Part shown: in pieces, positions 7,857 through 17,136 of the stretch
How the letters are laid out: the number at the start of each line of letters is the position of its first letter
Position numbering within the stretch: the stretch's first letter is position 1
Origin: Azohydromonas australica DSM 1124
Lineage (GTDB): Bacteria; Pseudomonadota; Gammaproteobacteria; Burkholderiales; Burkholderiaceae_C
Length of the DNA stretch: 54,886 nucleotides
Direction of reading: 5' to 3'
Assembly (NCBI RefSeq): GCF_000430725.1
Contig: NZ_KE387217.1
Location: 1-54,886 of the forward strand
Notes under the pieces: generated by a model
Told to the model about the DNA's origin: nothing
What the model saw: only the letters and a program-made list of their open reading frames with translations
Database searches by the model: none
Position numbers and translations under genes: made by a program

Positions 7857-8345
7857 ATGCAAGCTTCATCGCTGCTGCGCTGGACCGTGGCGGCCATCCT
7901 GGTCGGCGCCGCGGCGCTGTCCCAGGCGCACTCCGGCGGTTCCTCGGGTGGCAGCAGCGGCTCCACGAGCGGTGGCTCGGGTGGCGCCAGCGCTCCAAGC
8001 GCGGCCAGCACCACAGGCAGCGGCAGTGGTGCCACTACCAGCAGCAGCTCGTCCAAACACACCAAGCAGCAATCCGGTTCCATCGGCAAGGGCACGAGCG
8101 GATCGACCACGGACAGCGGCTTGCCGGGCGGCCGCAGCTTCGGCACTGGTTCGACCAGCGCCGGTAGCTCAGGTTCAGGCTCAGGCTCCTCAGGCTCGGG
8201 CTCGAGTGGCGCTTCCAGCGACGGTTCGTCGCGCCGATCGCCGGCAGCGGACAACGAGACGGGGCCTGCGCCGGCACGCTTGAAGGCATCGCGCCAGGCG
8301 GCTGCGGCACGTTCACGTGCCAGTCAGCAGGTTTTGCCTTTCTGA
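7857..8345 (+). CDS. Ser/Gly-rich exported protein
   Basis: The 162-residue product begins at ATG 7857. It has a signal peptide (LLRWTVAAILVGAAALSQAHS, cleavage probably after QAH or near it). A low-complexity stretch of Ser, Gly, Thr and Ala follows (residues 22-130), with SGSGSGSSGSGS-type runs. The C-terminus is Ala/Arg-rich (LKASRQAAAARSRASQQ). No folded domain is visible, and the protein is probably an exported, unstructured surface or spacer protein. There is no strong Shine-Dalgarno sequence. It lies about 50 bases beyond the IS and may have lost its original promoter. Confidence 0.6.
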   Translation: MQASSLLRWTVAAILVGAAALSQAHSGGSSGGSSGSTSGGSGGASAPSAASTTGSGSGATTSSSSSKHTKQQSGSIGKGTSGSTTDSGLPGGRSFGTGSTSAGSSGSGSGSSGSGSSGASSDGSSRRSPAADNETGPAPARLKASRQAAAARSRASQQVLPF

Positions 8346-8372
8346 GGAACGTCCGCGATGGTGTCCTTATGG

Positions 8373-8399
8373 GGGTGCGCGGGCTTCTGACACGCACCC
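8373..8399 (+). terminator. Possible hairpin downstream of the Ser/Gly-rich gene
   Basis: A 7-bp perfect stem GGGTGCG/CGCACCC with a 13-base loop lies 28 bases after the stop. It lacks a T-run, so terminator function is uncertain. Confidence 0.3.
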
Positions 8400-8792
8400 T
8401 ACTGGCGGTTAGCCCCTTCGTGCCTTGAACCAATCGAAGCGTCGCTTGATGGATTGCTTGGGGTGGCGTTATCGCCGATGGCGTTCCACGGTGTGGATAC
8501 CGGACCAGCATTGAGCCGTCTTCTCTCGACCGGCCGACGACCTGATGAGCCAAGGACCATACTGCCAGAGCCAGGAAGCGATGCTTCCATGGTGACCAGA
8601 CTCGGTGTGCTGGGCGTGGTGTTGACCCGGCGCCGCAAGGGGCCCGCGGATCGCGGCCCAATCAGGGCCACACACGCACCAGGCACTGTTGCGGGGGCAA
8701 CCTACCGTACCGCAAAAGGCGGCAGCACTGCTGAACTGGCACTGGAAGCCGCAGACAACTGGAAGTGGGTTGCCGCTTGCGCTGCTACACCG
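8400..8792. other. No recognisable gene
   Basis: Several overlapping open frames run through on both strands, but none shows a known family, a clear ribosome binding site or membrane segments. It is the downstream flank of the response-regulator gene. Confidence 0.4.
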
Positions 8793-9488
8793 TCAGCGCC
8801 GCCAGGCCGCAGCTCCTGAATAGCCGGTGCCTGCGCTGCTGGAGTGGCTGAAAAGCCCCAACCGCTGTGCCTCCAGCGCGGCCTCGGCGCGCGAGCTCAC
8901 GTTGAGCTTGCGATAGATTTGCTTGACGTAGTCAGCAATGGTGTGGCGCGACAGGTTCAGCTGCACGCCGATCTCGGGCAACGTGAAGCCCTTGGCCACG
9001 CGCAGCAGTACGTCTCGTTCCCGCTCGGTGAGGTTGACGTGCGGCATGAGATCGGCCTGTGGCTTGGCCTGCGCAGCGAAATAGGCCAGGACACGGCGTG
9101 CGATGGAAGGCGACAGCGGCGGCTCGCCATGGCTGATGCGCTGCAGTTGCTCGGTGATGAACTCGCGAGGCTGCTCCTTGAGGATGTAGCCCCAGGCGCC
9201 GGCCTGCAGTGCGGGAAAGAGATGCTCGTCGTCGTCATGAATAGAAACCACCACGGACTGCGCCTGAGGCTGATGCTGGCGCAGTGCCGCTACCACGTCC
9301 ACACCCGAGCCATCGGGCAGACCCAGGTCGACCAGCGCAAGATCAAAGTTCACCACCGACAACAAGCCCATTGCATCGTGCACCCGGGCACTTTCGGCAA
9401 TCGTGGCATCCGGGAATACCGCCAGTACCAGGCTCTTGAGCCAGCTGCGAATCTGAGGCAAATCCTCTAGAAGCAGAATGTTGTTCAT
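8793..9488 (-). CDS. LuxR/NarL-type two-component response regulator
   Basis: The 231-residue protein starts at ATG 9488 behind a G-rich ribosome binding site. Residues 3-120 are a receiver domain: acidic pocket LEDL near the N-terminus, phosphoacceptor Asp54 in ALVDLGLPDGSG, and the conserved Lys in GYILKEQP. Residues 160-225 are a LuxR/GerE helix-turn-helix (LTERERDVLLRVAKGFT ... HTIADYVKQIYRKLNVSSRAEA). It would be phosphorylated by a histidine kinase and regulate transcription. No kinase is adjacent. The HisKA_3-type kinase at 22.3 kb is the type that normally partners NarL-like regulators, but pairing them is a guess. Confidence 0.92.
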   Translation of the reverse strand: MNNILLLEDLPQIRSWLKSLVLAVFPDATIAESARVHDAMGLLSVVNFDLALVDLGLPDGSGVDVVAALRQHQPQAQSVVVSIHDDDEHLFPALQAGAWGYILKEQPREFITEQLQRISHGEPPLSPSIARRVLAYFAAQAKPQADLMPHVNLTERERDVLLRVAKGFTLPEIGVQLNLSRHTIADYVKQIYRKLNVSSRAEAALEAQRLGLFSHSSSAGTGYSGAAAWRR

Positions 9489-9743
9489 ACAACCCCCCGT
9501 TGCGAAATGCAATTGCATGCTACCAATTGCAGTGTCTCGCCATCCGGAATTGAGTGCCCCTGTTTGAAGGGTGCAAAGGAAGCGTTGTAATGGCTGCTCG
9601 GGTTTCACGAAGCAAACGTCACTCTGAGACTTTTTCGCTGATACGGGGCCCTGAATACCCGGCCGGGCCGATGAACGCGGCGAGAAAGCGAAAGCCAGAG
9701 GCGGCCTGCCTTCACTCGGCTCGCCTGTAGCACTGCGGGCGCC

Positions 9744-10463
9744 TCATGGAAGATCGAACCACAGCCAGGCGGCCGCCGTCGTGGGCCTGAGGGTGAGGTG
9801 GCGAACCGTGGACAGTTGCAGCGCGTCGCCGCCACGCAGTTCCAGCGCCGTGGCCTGTGCCTGCGCGTCGACCTCCACGACGCCTTCGAGCAACTGCAGC
9901 CAGCCGAATCGCCCTGGCGCCAGCGCGTGCGCGCACTGGGTCCCTGGTCCGGCGCGACTGGCCCAGATGCGCACTGGTGCCCGAAGGCGCAGGGCGTCGT
10001 CCTGTTCACCAGGGTCTGCAATCAGGCGGGGCTCGGGCGATCCCGGGTCGAGGGCCCCGCGCAGCAGTTGGTAGCGCGGTGGCGCCTTGTCGGCGTCGGC
10101 ATGCAACCAGATCTGAAAGAGATGGGTTGGCATGTCCGGGGATGGATTGCGCTCGGTGTGGCGGATGCCGGAGCCGGCGCTGATGCACTGCACGTCGCCG
10201 GCATGCAGCAGTCCCCGGTGACCCGCAGAATCGGAATGCGCCAGCGTGCCGGCCAGCATGAACGTCAGGATGTCGAAGTGGTCGTGCGCATGCTCCGGAA
10301 ACCAGGAGCCGCCGGTGATCACGTCCTCGTTGATGACCCGCAGGGCGCGAAAGCCCATTCTGGTCGGGTCATTGAAGCTGCCAAACGAGAACGTGTGATG
10401 CGCGTTGAGCCAACCGGTTCTGGTTCGGCCTCTCGCGTGCCGGTCATGGAAGACATCTGCCAC
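9744..10463 (-). CDS. Pirin family protein (YhaK-like bicupin)
   Basis: This 239-residue protein starts at ATG 10463. The N-terminal cupin has the pirin signature HTFSFGSFNDPTRMGFRAL, and the metal ligands are in WFPEHAHDHFDILTF (His58, His60) and GIRHTERN (His near 101, Glu near 103). A second cupin (PVRIWASRAG ... GWLQLLEGVVEV) lies in the C-terminal half. Members of this family are metal-binding cupins; some show quercetin 2,3-dioxygenase activity and most have no known substrate. The gene stands alone; the neighbouring lipoprotein gene reads the same way from 11637, with about 150 bases between them. Confidence 0.92.
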   Translation of the reverse strand: MADVFHDRHARGRTRTGWLNAHHTFSFGSFNDPTRMGFRALRVINEDVITGGSWFPEHAHDHFDILTFMLAGTLAHSDSAGHRGLLHAGDVQCISAGSGIRHTERNPSPDMPTHLFQIWLHADADKAPPRYQLLRGALDPGSPEPRLIADPGEQDDALRLRAPVRIWASRAGPGTQCAHALAPGRFGWLQLLEGVVEVDAQAQATALELRGGDALQLSTVRHLTLRPTTAAAWLWFDLP

Positions 10464-10611
10464 AGGTCAACACCTCCAAGGAACTGCGCCGAGTATGCAA
10501 ACGGGCGCATACGAGTCAATGTAGACCAGCTTGCCGACCGGCTGGATTTCCGGTGCTGGAGGGTGCCGTGCTCCTTCAGCGCTGACGGCAGGGTACGTTG
10601 GGACCTTGTCT

Positions 10612-11637
10612 TCAGATCTCCAGCAGATCGCGTCCGACGACGATGGGCCCGCCATAGTGCCGGCGCACCCCGTCGGTCCACATCGCGTCGGTGATCGTGT
10701 CGTCGTCACCGGGCACGAAATGCGACAGCACCAGCGTCTTCACACCGGCAGCGGCCGCCACGCGGCCCACGTCCTCGGGCACGGTGTGGCTGTCCATCAT
10801 GTGCTTGCGCAGCGTTACCGCGTTGGGCACGCGCGCCAGCAGCCGGTCGATGCCGGGCTCGTACAGGATCTCGTGGATCAGCACGTCCGCGCCACGGGAC
10901 AGCTCGATCAGCTCAGGCGAGTACGTGGTGTCGCCCGAGACGACAATCGAGCGGTCAGCCGTGTCGAAACGGAAGGCGTAAGCCTGTTCGATGGGCGGAT
11001 GGCGCACGCGGGCAGCGGTGACCGTCACGTCGGCGTTGCGCAGTACCAGGCCCGGGCGGTCGATCTCGTGCGCCACCAGCAGTTGGCGCAGGTCGGGGCG
11101 GCCCTCGTCGGCCATGCGCGTTTCGATGTCGAAGCGCATGAAAGCCATGAAGTCGCGCGTCATCTGCGCGATCGGCGGCGGGCCGTAGGCGTGCACCGGC
11201 ACGTTCAGCCCGGTCGCCCAGGCGTTGTAGACGACGGCGCCGTACTCCAGGTTGTGGTCCGAGTGCTGGTGGGTGATGAATACGTGGCGCAGGGTGTTGA
11301 GCGGCACGTTGGCGCGCACGAGCTGCCGGCTCACGCCGTAGCCGCAGTCGACGAGATACGGCACGCCGGCGACGACGATCAGCGTCGCGGGGTTGGAGCG
11401 ACCGGCGCCACCGACGCGAGGACCGCCTTTCGTGCCGAGCAGCACGATGCGTGTAGGGGGGCCGGAGCTGGCTTTCGACAGCGATGCAGGGGGGACTGCC
11501 ATTGGCGCGGTCCGGCTGGGCTGCGCGCAGCCGGTGAGTAGCAGCCCGATCCCCGTGCCGAAGACCGCAGCGCCGACGAGCAGACGGCGTCGGTCACCGC
11601 TGAAAGCAAGGCGGCGGGTCTGAGGGAAAGACATCAT
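10612..11637 (-). CDS. Metallo-beta-lactamase-fold hydrolase, exported (Tat-type signal/lipobox)
   Basis: The likely start is ATG 11637 (341 residues), though an upstream in-frame ATG at 11661 exists. The N-terminus carries RRRLLVGAAVFGTGIG followed by LLTGC. That is a twin-arginine-like signal with a lipobox, so the protein is probably a periplasm-facing lipoprotein. The enzyme domain is of the RNase Z/AtsA-like metallo-beta-lactamase type: the zinc motif THQHSDHN, VSGDTTYS with the bridging Asp, and the last His in TLVLSHFVPGDDD. The substrate is unknown; related proteins are called MBL-fold metallo-hydrolases or arylsulfatase-like. It is monocistronic. Confidence 0.88.
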   Translation of the reverse strand: MMSFPQTRRLAFSGDRRRLLVGAAVFGTGIGLLLTGCAQPSRTAPMAVPPASLSKASSGPPTRIVLLGTKGGPRVGGAGRSNPATLIVVAGVPYLVDCGYGVSRQLVRANVPLNTLRHVFITHQHSDHNLEYGAVVYNAWATGLNVPVHAYGPPPIAQMTRDFMAFMRFDIETRMADEGRPDLRQLLVAHEIDRPGLVLRNADVTVTAARVRHPPIEQAYAFRFDTADRSIVVSGDTTYSPELIELSRGADVLIHEILYEPGIDRLLARVPNAVTLRKHMMDSHTVPEDVGRVAAAAGVKTLVLSHFVPGDDDTITDAMWTDGVRRHYGGPIVVGRDLLEI

Positions 11638-12207
11638 GGGCCGGCCTCCGCAAGGTGGCACGCCCGTCGACAGGCCCAGGTCCGACGCGAAACGACGGTG
11701 GCACCAGACCGATCGTCGGTCGACCGCTGCCTGCCGGGCGTGCTGCGAGGATTCTGGTACGCGCCCTGGCCTCTGTCATCAGCGTGCGCCCCGGCACAAG
11801 CCTTCAGTGCTGACCCAGCGGGCTACAGCAGTGCATTGGAAGGCCCGACAAAGAAACAGCCCGTCATGGTGGGCGGGCTGTGGAAACCCCGGTTCTGGAC
11901 GTTCGGGCTGGCTGAGCGCGCGAGTGGAGAAGGCCAAATGGTTGCTCTGACACGGCCGCCAGCAGGAGTGCCTGCAACGCGTTGAAAGTTTGCGTCGCGA
12001 CACCGGCTGCGCAGCCTCGTCAACGACCTGCAGAGCTACGCTGACTGGTTCATTGGCTACGCGAAGCGGTATCAGCAGCGCCGGACGGTCTTCACCAAGG
12101 GTGCAGGGGGCGCGTCGCCACTCATCGGTGGTAAAAAGCGCACCGCTATTTGTGCGTCTTCAAGTTTCATCCTGCGGCGCGCGAGATTGTCAACCAAAGG
12201 AGAAGTA
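11638..12207. other. Gene-poor stretch with an orphan terminator
   Basis: No gene is recognised. From 11995 a frame is open into the acidic gene at 12208 (it includes SLVNDLQSYADWFIGYAKRY) but has no start; it may be a relic of a lost coding sequence. Confidence 0.4.
11856..11881 (-). terminator. Rho-independent terminator (minus strand)
   Basis: An 8-bp stem ACAGCCCG/CGGGCTGT is followed on the minus strand by TTTCTTTGT. No convincing minus-strand gene lies just upstream of it (to the right), so the gene it served was probably deleted. Confidence 0.55.
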
Positions 12208-12426
12208 ATGCTTAGTAGAGAGATCAGTATCCACGTTGAGGGAAAAACCGAATCGGACGTTGAAAAGGCCATTAAGGAAGCGTTTCGTCTGATCCGGGGC
12301 GGCGATATGAGCGGCAATGACGGCACCTCAAGATACAACTACAACTTCGACGTCCAGGAAAGTGGAGAGGAGGAGTTGGGAGAGGAAGGCGAGGATGAAG
12401 ATGATGAGACGGGCTACGAAGAATAA
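12208..12426 (+). CDS. Small acidic protein of unknown function
   Basis: The 72-residue protein starts at ATG 12208, eight bases after AAAGGAG. Residues 1-32 look like a beta strand plus helix (REISIHVEGKTESDVEKAIK), and the C-terminal third is extremely acidic (SGEEELGEEGEDEDDETG). No family is recognised. The gene is clearly less GC-rich than its neighbours and is followed by AT-rich sequence, which suggests recent acquisition. It is possibly a phage or plasmid-type small protein. Confidence 0.6.
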   Translation: MLSREISIHVEGKTESDVEKAIKEAFRLIRGGDMSGNDGTSRYNYNFDVQESGEEELGEEGEDEDDETGYEE

Positions 12427-12828
12427 GATATTTCAATAAATATTTACTGACCCTCTTCAAGGCGGCTATTTCACCTTGCAAGGCAATGGCGCATCTACTG
12501 CCGCATTAATGCATTCGGAAGCGGCGCGTTTTGCGTTTGTGATGCCAATATAAACCGTTCTCATGATGGAATGCGTGGCGTCAATGCATTCTCAACCCGC
12601 TGCTACTGCAAGTGTGGCGTTCCTGCTTGCGAAGACACTATGCGGTGGTTTCCAGTCGCTGCTTATCCGGCGGTCGCTCTTGGTTCAGCTCAACGCCATG
12701 CATGTCCCGCTTTATGCCGGGGCAGTGGCAGGCAGGTGGCGGCTAATAGATTAAATTATCGGCTCGCTGTATCTATGCCAGTCGAATCGGCTTTAGACGC
12801 CGAGATTCCTGTTGATTCAGCAGGCGAG
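12427..12828. other. Relatively AT-rich stretch without a clear gene
   Basis: It begins with an AT-rich segment (AATAAATATTTA near 12437) directly after the acidic gene. No coding signature or strong hairpin was found. Confidence 0.4.
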
Positions 12829-13437
12829 TCAGAGCAGCACGTCCTCGCCCAGCAGCCGCCCGGCATGCCCGGAAGGCTGTGGTTGTGACTGCTGTGCCTT
12901 GAGCAGCGCCGGTACCAGGTTGTAGTGGTGGGCGATCACGTCGTCGAGGTTTTCGAACACGCCGTTATGGCCCCAGCGACCGGTCAAGACAACGCTCCGC
13001 AGGGGCGGCGTTCGAAACCGGAAGCGGTCCGCCGTCTGGCTCTTGACACTCGCGCGTCCGGAGTCAAGAAAGGCGCCGTGCTTGCCCACCGACAGCTGCG
13101 GAACAGCCAGCGCATGGAACTCGAAGTCCCAGAACCGGGTGCCTCCATGGCAAACCACGCAGCAACCTTTCCCAAAGAAAACCAGAGCGGCACGCTTTTG
13201 CCGGGGGGCCAGCGCTGCGTTGTTTGCCGAAACGTGGTGATCCCACGGTGCTGGCTGCAGGTCGATTGCAGCGCCGATGTAGGCCGCCAGGGCATTTCCA
13301 AGCTGTGCCGTTCCAGCTTGCTCCACTGGGAGCCCGGGATACGCTGCGGACAGCAGCCGGCGGTATTCCTGCTGCGTCGGGTTCGCCGCCGTGTCCGACG
13401 GCCCGGTCAGTTTTTCATTCAGACAACATATCCGGGG
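12829..13437 (-). pseudogene. Di-heme cytochrome c peroxidase (MauG/CcpA-type), C-terminal fragment
   Basis: The frame is open from 13437 (after an in-frame TAG) to 12829. It contains the C-terminal heme domain of bacterial di-heme cytochrome c peroxidases: the heme motif CVVCHGG, then RTPPLRSVVLTGRWGHNGVF and NLDDVIAHH, which are conserved around the distal ligand. The N-terminal heme domain and signal peptide, about 200-250 residues, are missing, and no good start codon exists (only internal GTG/ATG). It is probably the surviving 3' part of a peroxidase gene. Confidence 0.8.
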
Positions 13438-13534
13438 CTACCAGTGCGCGGGCGTAGGCAGGCGACATGGAATGCATGCTGCCAATCGATCGAGTCCTCC
13501 TTGCCGCAGCGTTCCTGGCGGCCTTCCTCTACGG

Positions 13535-13945
13535 TTACAGGCGGGCCGGCGCCAGCTCGGTCACGACCTCGGTGGTCGATTGCGTCATCAGCTTGTGCAC
13601 CGGGCACTTGGCTGCGACGTTCAGCAGTTCCTGGCGCTGCGCATCGGTCAGCGCACCCGTGATGTCCAGCGTCACGCGCAGCCGATAGACGCCTCGGCGT
13701 TCTTCGCTGTCGTCGCGCTCGACGCTCGCGCGGATGTCCTCGACAGGGATGTGCTTGCGTTGCGCGTACCACAGCGTCGTCAATGCCTTGCACGCGCCGA
13801 GCGCGCTGTCGTAGAGCTCGTGCGGCGTCACGCCCAGGTCCTCGCCGCCGTTGCCCGGAGGCTCGTCGACCGCGAGCGCATGGTTTCGCACGTGGACCGT
13901 GTGCTTCATCTTGTGCGACAGGTCGCGCGCCACTTCGATGGTCAT
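13535..13945 (-). CDS. OsmC family hydroperoxide-detoxifying protein
   Basis: The 136-residue protein starts at ATG 13945. It has the OsmC/Ohr fold signature with two redox cysteines, one in LGACKALTTLWYAQRK and one in AAKCPVHKLM, and the acidic N-terminal segment GGEDLGVTPHELYDSALG. OsmC-type proteins reduce organic hydroperoxides through this Cys pair in the cytoplasm. Length matches the family. It is a single gene with no adjacent MarR/OhrR-type regulator, which is more typical of OsmC or YhfA-like members than of Ohr. Confidence 0.92.
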   Translation of the reverse strand: MTIEVARDLSHKMKHTVHVRNHALAVDEPPGNGGEDLGVTPHELYDSALGACKALTTLWYAQRKHIPVEDIRASVERDDSEERRGVYRLRVTLDITGALTDAQRQELLNVAAKCPVHKLMTQSTTEVVTELAPARL

Positions 13946-14131
13946 GGGTGTCAGCTTCGATGCCTTGGTCAGGTATTGTCGCTGCCTGCGCGCATCGATG
14001 GCAGGTACCGGGGCGGCGTGATGCAGCAGCCGAGTCCCCGGGGCCTGCAGCTCCTCTCAGCATTCATCCCGGTGGCGTGCTCGTCGAGGACCCGATGGCG
14101 CCTGCATGGGACGACCCGGCCGCGTCGCGGG

Positions 14132-14677
14132 CTATCTCGGTGCCACATGCCAGTATCCGGCTTCAGCGCCCGGATGCCCTCGGCCATCCAGGCAGTTCCT
14201 CACGTGCCCGCCTGCGCGGCTTTGCTGGGTCGACCTCAGCTGGCCAAGTCCTCGCGCTGCCTCGGTAGAGCGTGTCGGGCTGGAAGGGACCAACGCTGAA
14301 CTTGCCGGGGATCGGCGGGATTTTCCGTGAACACCCCTGTTGTCCGCCCATACGCCGCCAGCGCGTGTAAGTCGTTGAGCCAGCACCTGCGGTGCGCTGA
14401 GCAAGGGAAGGACAGGACGGTGGGCGTGCGGTTCCTTGAGCGAACCAGGCGCGTCGCAGCCGATGCGTCCCTCCGGTGGACGCCTGTCCAGTGCCCTTCG
14501 GACCAGATGTGTCACGAGGTCGAGATGGATGCGGTACTGCGTAGGAATCGGGTTGTCTTCGAAAGCACCAGCCATGCAACGCACTTCGCCCAGGGTGGCG
14601 TCCTCGAACACCAGTTCCATGCGCAGGCCGCCACCCGCGGCCCTTCGCGCTGCATCGACTCGGCGTGGTGCGGTCAT
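14132..14677 (-). CDS. Hypothetical protein (doubtful)
   Basis: An open frame of 181 codons starts at ATG 14677. Residues 10-60 look protein-like (RMELVFEDATLGEVRCMAG, YRIHLDLVTHLVRRALDRR), while the rest is Arg/Pro/Ser-rich and may be non-coding. No family is recognised and the ribosome binding site is weak (GAAGAG). It could be a decayed gene whose true end lies near 14470. Confidence 0.3.
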   Translation of the reverse strand: MTAPRRVDAARRAAGGGLRMELVFEDATLGEVRCMAGAFEDNPIPTQYRIHLDLVTHLVRRALDRRPPEGRIGCDAPGSLKEPHAHRPVLPLLSAPQVLAQRLTRAGGVWADNRGVHGKSRRSPASSALVPSSPTRSTEAARGLGQLRSTQQSRAGGHVRNCLDGRGHPGAEAGYWHVAPR

Positions 14678-14895
14678 GGTGTTTCTCTTCGGATGATCAG
14701 AGCAGACAGCGCAGGTATTGCATAAAGCAGATGGATGCTGGTCTGGAGGACGGACGGCGCCATGTCCTGCGCAACCTGATAAGGCTGGCTTGCCGAGTTC
14801 CGGCGAATTCATGAACGCCCAAGGCCGGCAGGACGCGGCTGCACAGGCCCTCGCACGGCCCGTGCCGGACAAGGACCCCGGGCTGTACCCGGCGT

Positions 14896-16203
14896 TCAAG
14901 CCGGGCGGTCCGCGGCGTCCGCCATCTCCTGCGCCCGCGCCAGCAGCAGCTCGCGCTCGCGCGCATTGCCCGCCAGCGCCGCGGCGCGCTCGAACTCGGC
15001 CCGGGCCTCGGCGTGGCGCTCCAGCCTGGCCAGCAGGTCGCCGCGCACGCTGGGCAGCCACTGATACTGGCGCAGGGAAGGCTCCTCCTGCAGCGCATCG
15101 ACGATCTCCAGGGCCGCGGCCGGGCCGAAGGCCATGCTCACCGCCACCGCGCGGTTGAGCGTCACCACCGGTGACGGCGCCACCTGCGCCAGCGCGTCAT
15201 ACAGCGCGACGATCTGTGCCCAGTCGGTGTCCTGCACGGTTGCGGCGCGGGCATGGCAGGCGGCGATGGCGGCCTGCAAGGCGTAGGGGCCGAGGGCGCC
15301 GCCCAGCGCCTGCGCCTGTGCCAATGCGGCCAGGCCGCGGTGGATGAGCAACCGGTCCCAGCGCGTGCGGTCCTGCTGTGCCAGCAGCACCGGGCGGCCT
15401 TGTGGATCGACCCGAGCGCCGGCGCGCGATGCCTGCAGTTCCATCAGCGCGGCCAGCCCATGGACTTCCGGCTCCCGCGGTGCCAGGCCGGCCAGCACCC
15501 GGCCCAGGCGCAGGGCCTCGTCGCACAGCGCCGGGCGCATCCAGTCGTCGCCGGCGCTGGCGGTGTAGCCCTCGTTGAAGATCAGGTAGATCACCTGGAG
15601 CACGGCGGCCAGCCGCGACGCCAGGGCGTCGCCGGGCGGCAGCTCGAACGGCACCCGGGCCGCCGCGAGCGTGCGCTTGGCGCGCACGATGCGCTGCGCG
15701 ATGGTGGGCTCGGGCACCAGGAAGCCGCGTGCAATCTCGGCCGTGGTCAGCCCGCCCAGCAGCCGCAACGTGAGCGCCACGCGCGCCTCGGTGGACAGCA
15801 CCGGATGGCAGGCGGTGAAGATCAGGCGCAGCAGGTCGTCGCCGATGCCGTCGGCGTGCGCGGCGTCCAGCTCGTCGACGAAGTCCTGCACGATCAGTGC
15901 CTCCCGGACCTCAAGCTCGTGGCCGATCTGCTCGTGCTTGGCCGCTGCCAGCTTCTCGTGGCGCAGCCGGTCCAGCGCCCGGTTCTTGGCCGTGGCCACC
16001 AGCCAGGCGCCGGGGTTATCGGGCACGCCGGCCGCGGGCCAGTGCTCCAGCGCCGCGACCAGGGCGTCCTGCGCCAGATCCTCGGCCACGCCCACGTCGC
16101 GTACCAGCCGGGCCACCGCGGCGATGATGCGCGCGGCCTCGATGCGCCAGACCGCGTTGATCGCCGCATGGGTGCTCGACCCTGCTGCCGGTGCCTCACG
16201 CAT
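14896..16203 (-). CDS. ECF42-type RNA polymerase sigma factor with C-terminal helical extension
   Basis: The 435-residue protein starts at ATG 16203. Residues 15-95 are sigma region 2 (ARLVRDVGVAEDLAQDAL, WLVATAKNRALDRLR), about 130-185 are region 4 (LRLLGGLTTAEIARGFLV), and residues 190-430 form the long DUF6596/TPR-like helical extension (LIFNEGYTASAGDDW, VTLNRAVAVSMAFGPAAAL). The extension is diagnostic for the ECF42 group. These sigma factors are encoded with YCII/DGPF proteins, as here. No anti-sigma factor is known for the group, and the extension is thought to control activity. The start overlaps the upstream YCII gene by 8 bp, so they are co-transcribed. Confidence 0.93.
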   Translation of the reverse strand: MREAPAAGSSTHAAINAVWRIEAARIIAAVARLVRDVGVAEDLAQDALVAALEHWPAAGVPDNPGAWLVATAKNRALDRLRHEKLAAAKHEQIGHELEVREALIVQDFVDELDAAHADGIGDDLLRLIFTACHPVLSTEARVALTLRLLGGLTTAEIARGFLVPEPTIAQRIVRAKRTLAAARVPFELPPGDALASRLAAVLQVIYLIFNEGYTASAGDDWMRPALCDEALRLGRVLAGLAPREPEVHGLAALMELQASRAGARVDPQGRPVLLAQQDRTRWDRLLIHRGLAALAQAQALGGALGPYALQAAIAACHARAATVQDTDWAQIVALYDALAQVAPSPVVTLNRAVAVSMAFGPAAALEIVDALQEEPSLRQYQWLPSVRGDLLARLERHAEARAEFERAAALAGNARERELLLARAQEMADAADRPA

Positions 16204-16606
16204 CGGGCGTCAGCCGACGTAAGCGCGTTACCGCCGCGCTGGGTCCCAATTCCTCCAGCTCGAACAGCGGCCGCACCTCGATCTCCGCATCCACGCCCAG
16301 GCCCTGTGGCGCGGGGAAGCGCCGGCTCCACTCCAGCGCCTCCTCGCGCGAGCGCACCTGGATCAGCGTATAGCCGGCGATGAGCTCCTTGGTCTCGGCA
16401 AAGGGCCCGTCCACGACGCTGTGCCGAGCGCCTGACCAACGGATGCGCCAGCCGCGGGAAGAGGGCTGCAGCCCGTGGGCGTCGAGCAGCACGCCGGCGC
16501 GGGCGAGCTGCCCGTGGTAGTCGGCCATGGCGGCGATGAGCCGCTCCTCGGGCAGGGCGCCGGCCTCGGAAGCGGCGCTGGCCTTGACGATGATCATGAA
16601 GCGCAT
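16196..16606 (-). CDS. YCII/DGPF-family protein (copy 3 of the ECF42 operon)
   Basis: The 136-residue protein starts at ATG 16606 behind AGGAG. The YCII fold starts MRFMIIVKAS, and the DGPF motif VDGPFAETKELIAGYTLI, which gives the family its name, is followed by AEIEVRPLFELEEL. YCII proteins are small ferredoxin-like-fold proteins; a signalling role with ECF42 sigma factors is inferred from genomic association. Its end overlaps the sigma factor gene by 8 bp. Confidence 0.9.
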   Translation of the reverse strand: MRFMIIVKASAASEAGALPEERLIAAMADYHGQLARAGVLLDAHGLQPSSRGWRIRWSGARHSVVDGPFAETKELIAGYTLIQVRSREEALEWSRRFPAPQGLGVDAEIEVRPLFELEELGPSAAVTRLRRLTPDA

Positions 16607-16662
16607 GAGGGGCTCCTGGGGCTCATGCTTGTACGACGGCCGGGCCGGCGCGGTTTCGACAT

Positions 16663-17027
16663 TCACTTGATGGCATCGTCGAAGCAGGGGCCCAGTGCGC
16701 GCACTTCCACCGTGGCCCATTGCGCGGCTGGGCAGCGGGCGGCGATGTCCAGGGCCCCGGCGCGGCTGTCGCAGTCGGTCAGGAAGAAGCCGCCAACCAT
16801 CTCCTTGGCATCGGCGAACGAGCCATCCATCACCTGCGCGCGCCCGCCGCGCGCCTGCAGCGCGCTGCGCTGGCGTGCCAGGCCCAGGACTGGCTGGCCA
16901 GCAGCAGCTCCTGCGCCTGCAGCTCGGCGCCGAAGCGCTGCATGCGCTCCCAGTACCCGTAGGCCTGCGCTTGCGAGTGTGTGGCGCGCTGGCCGGGCGG
17001 CTCCAGGATCGGCAGCAGGTGCGGCAT
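16663..17027 (-). pseudogene. YCII/DGPF-family gene with a frameshift (copy 2)
   Basis: ATG 17027 opens MPHLLPILEPPGQRA, then YWERMQRFGAELQAQELLLA. The frame then goes out of register between about 16830 and 16900. The continuation in another frame is VMDGSFADAKEMVGGFFL ... WATVEVRALGPCF, ending at 16663. Together they make a full-length YCII protein in the right place between the other two copies. One or two indels, or a sequencing error in a GC-rich run, account for the break. The DGPF motif is altered to DGSF. Confidence 0.7.
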
Positions 17028-17136
17028 GGCGATCGGCCTTTGACGGTCATGGCGGGGATGGAACCGTACCGCAAGCCGCAGCTGCAAGGCCGATACCGCG
17101 GCTGCCTGTGCGCTGCGGCACAAGGCGCAGCTTGCC

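Noticed and set aside
10531..11541. 336-codon plus-strand frame
   Set aside because: Antisense to the metallo-beta-lactamase-fold gene, which has all its zinc motifs.
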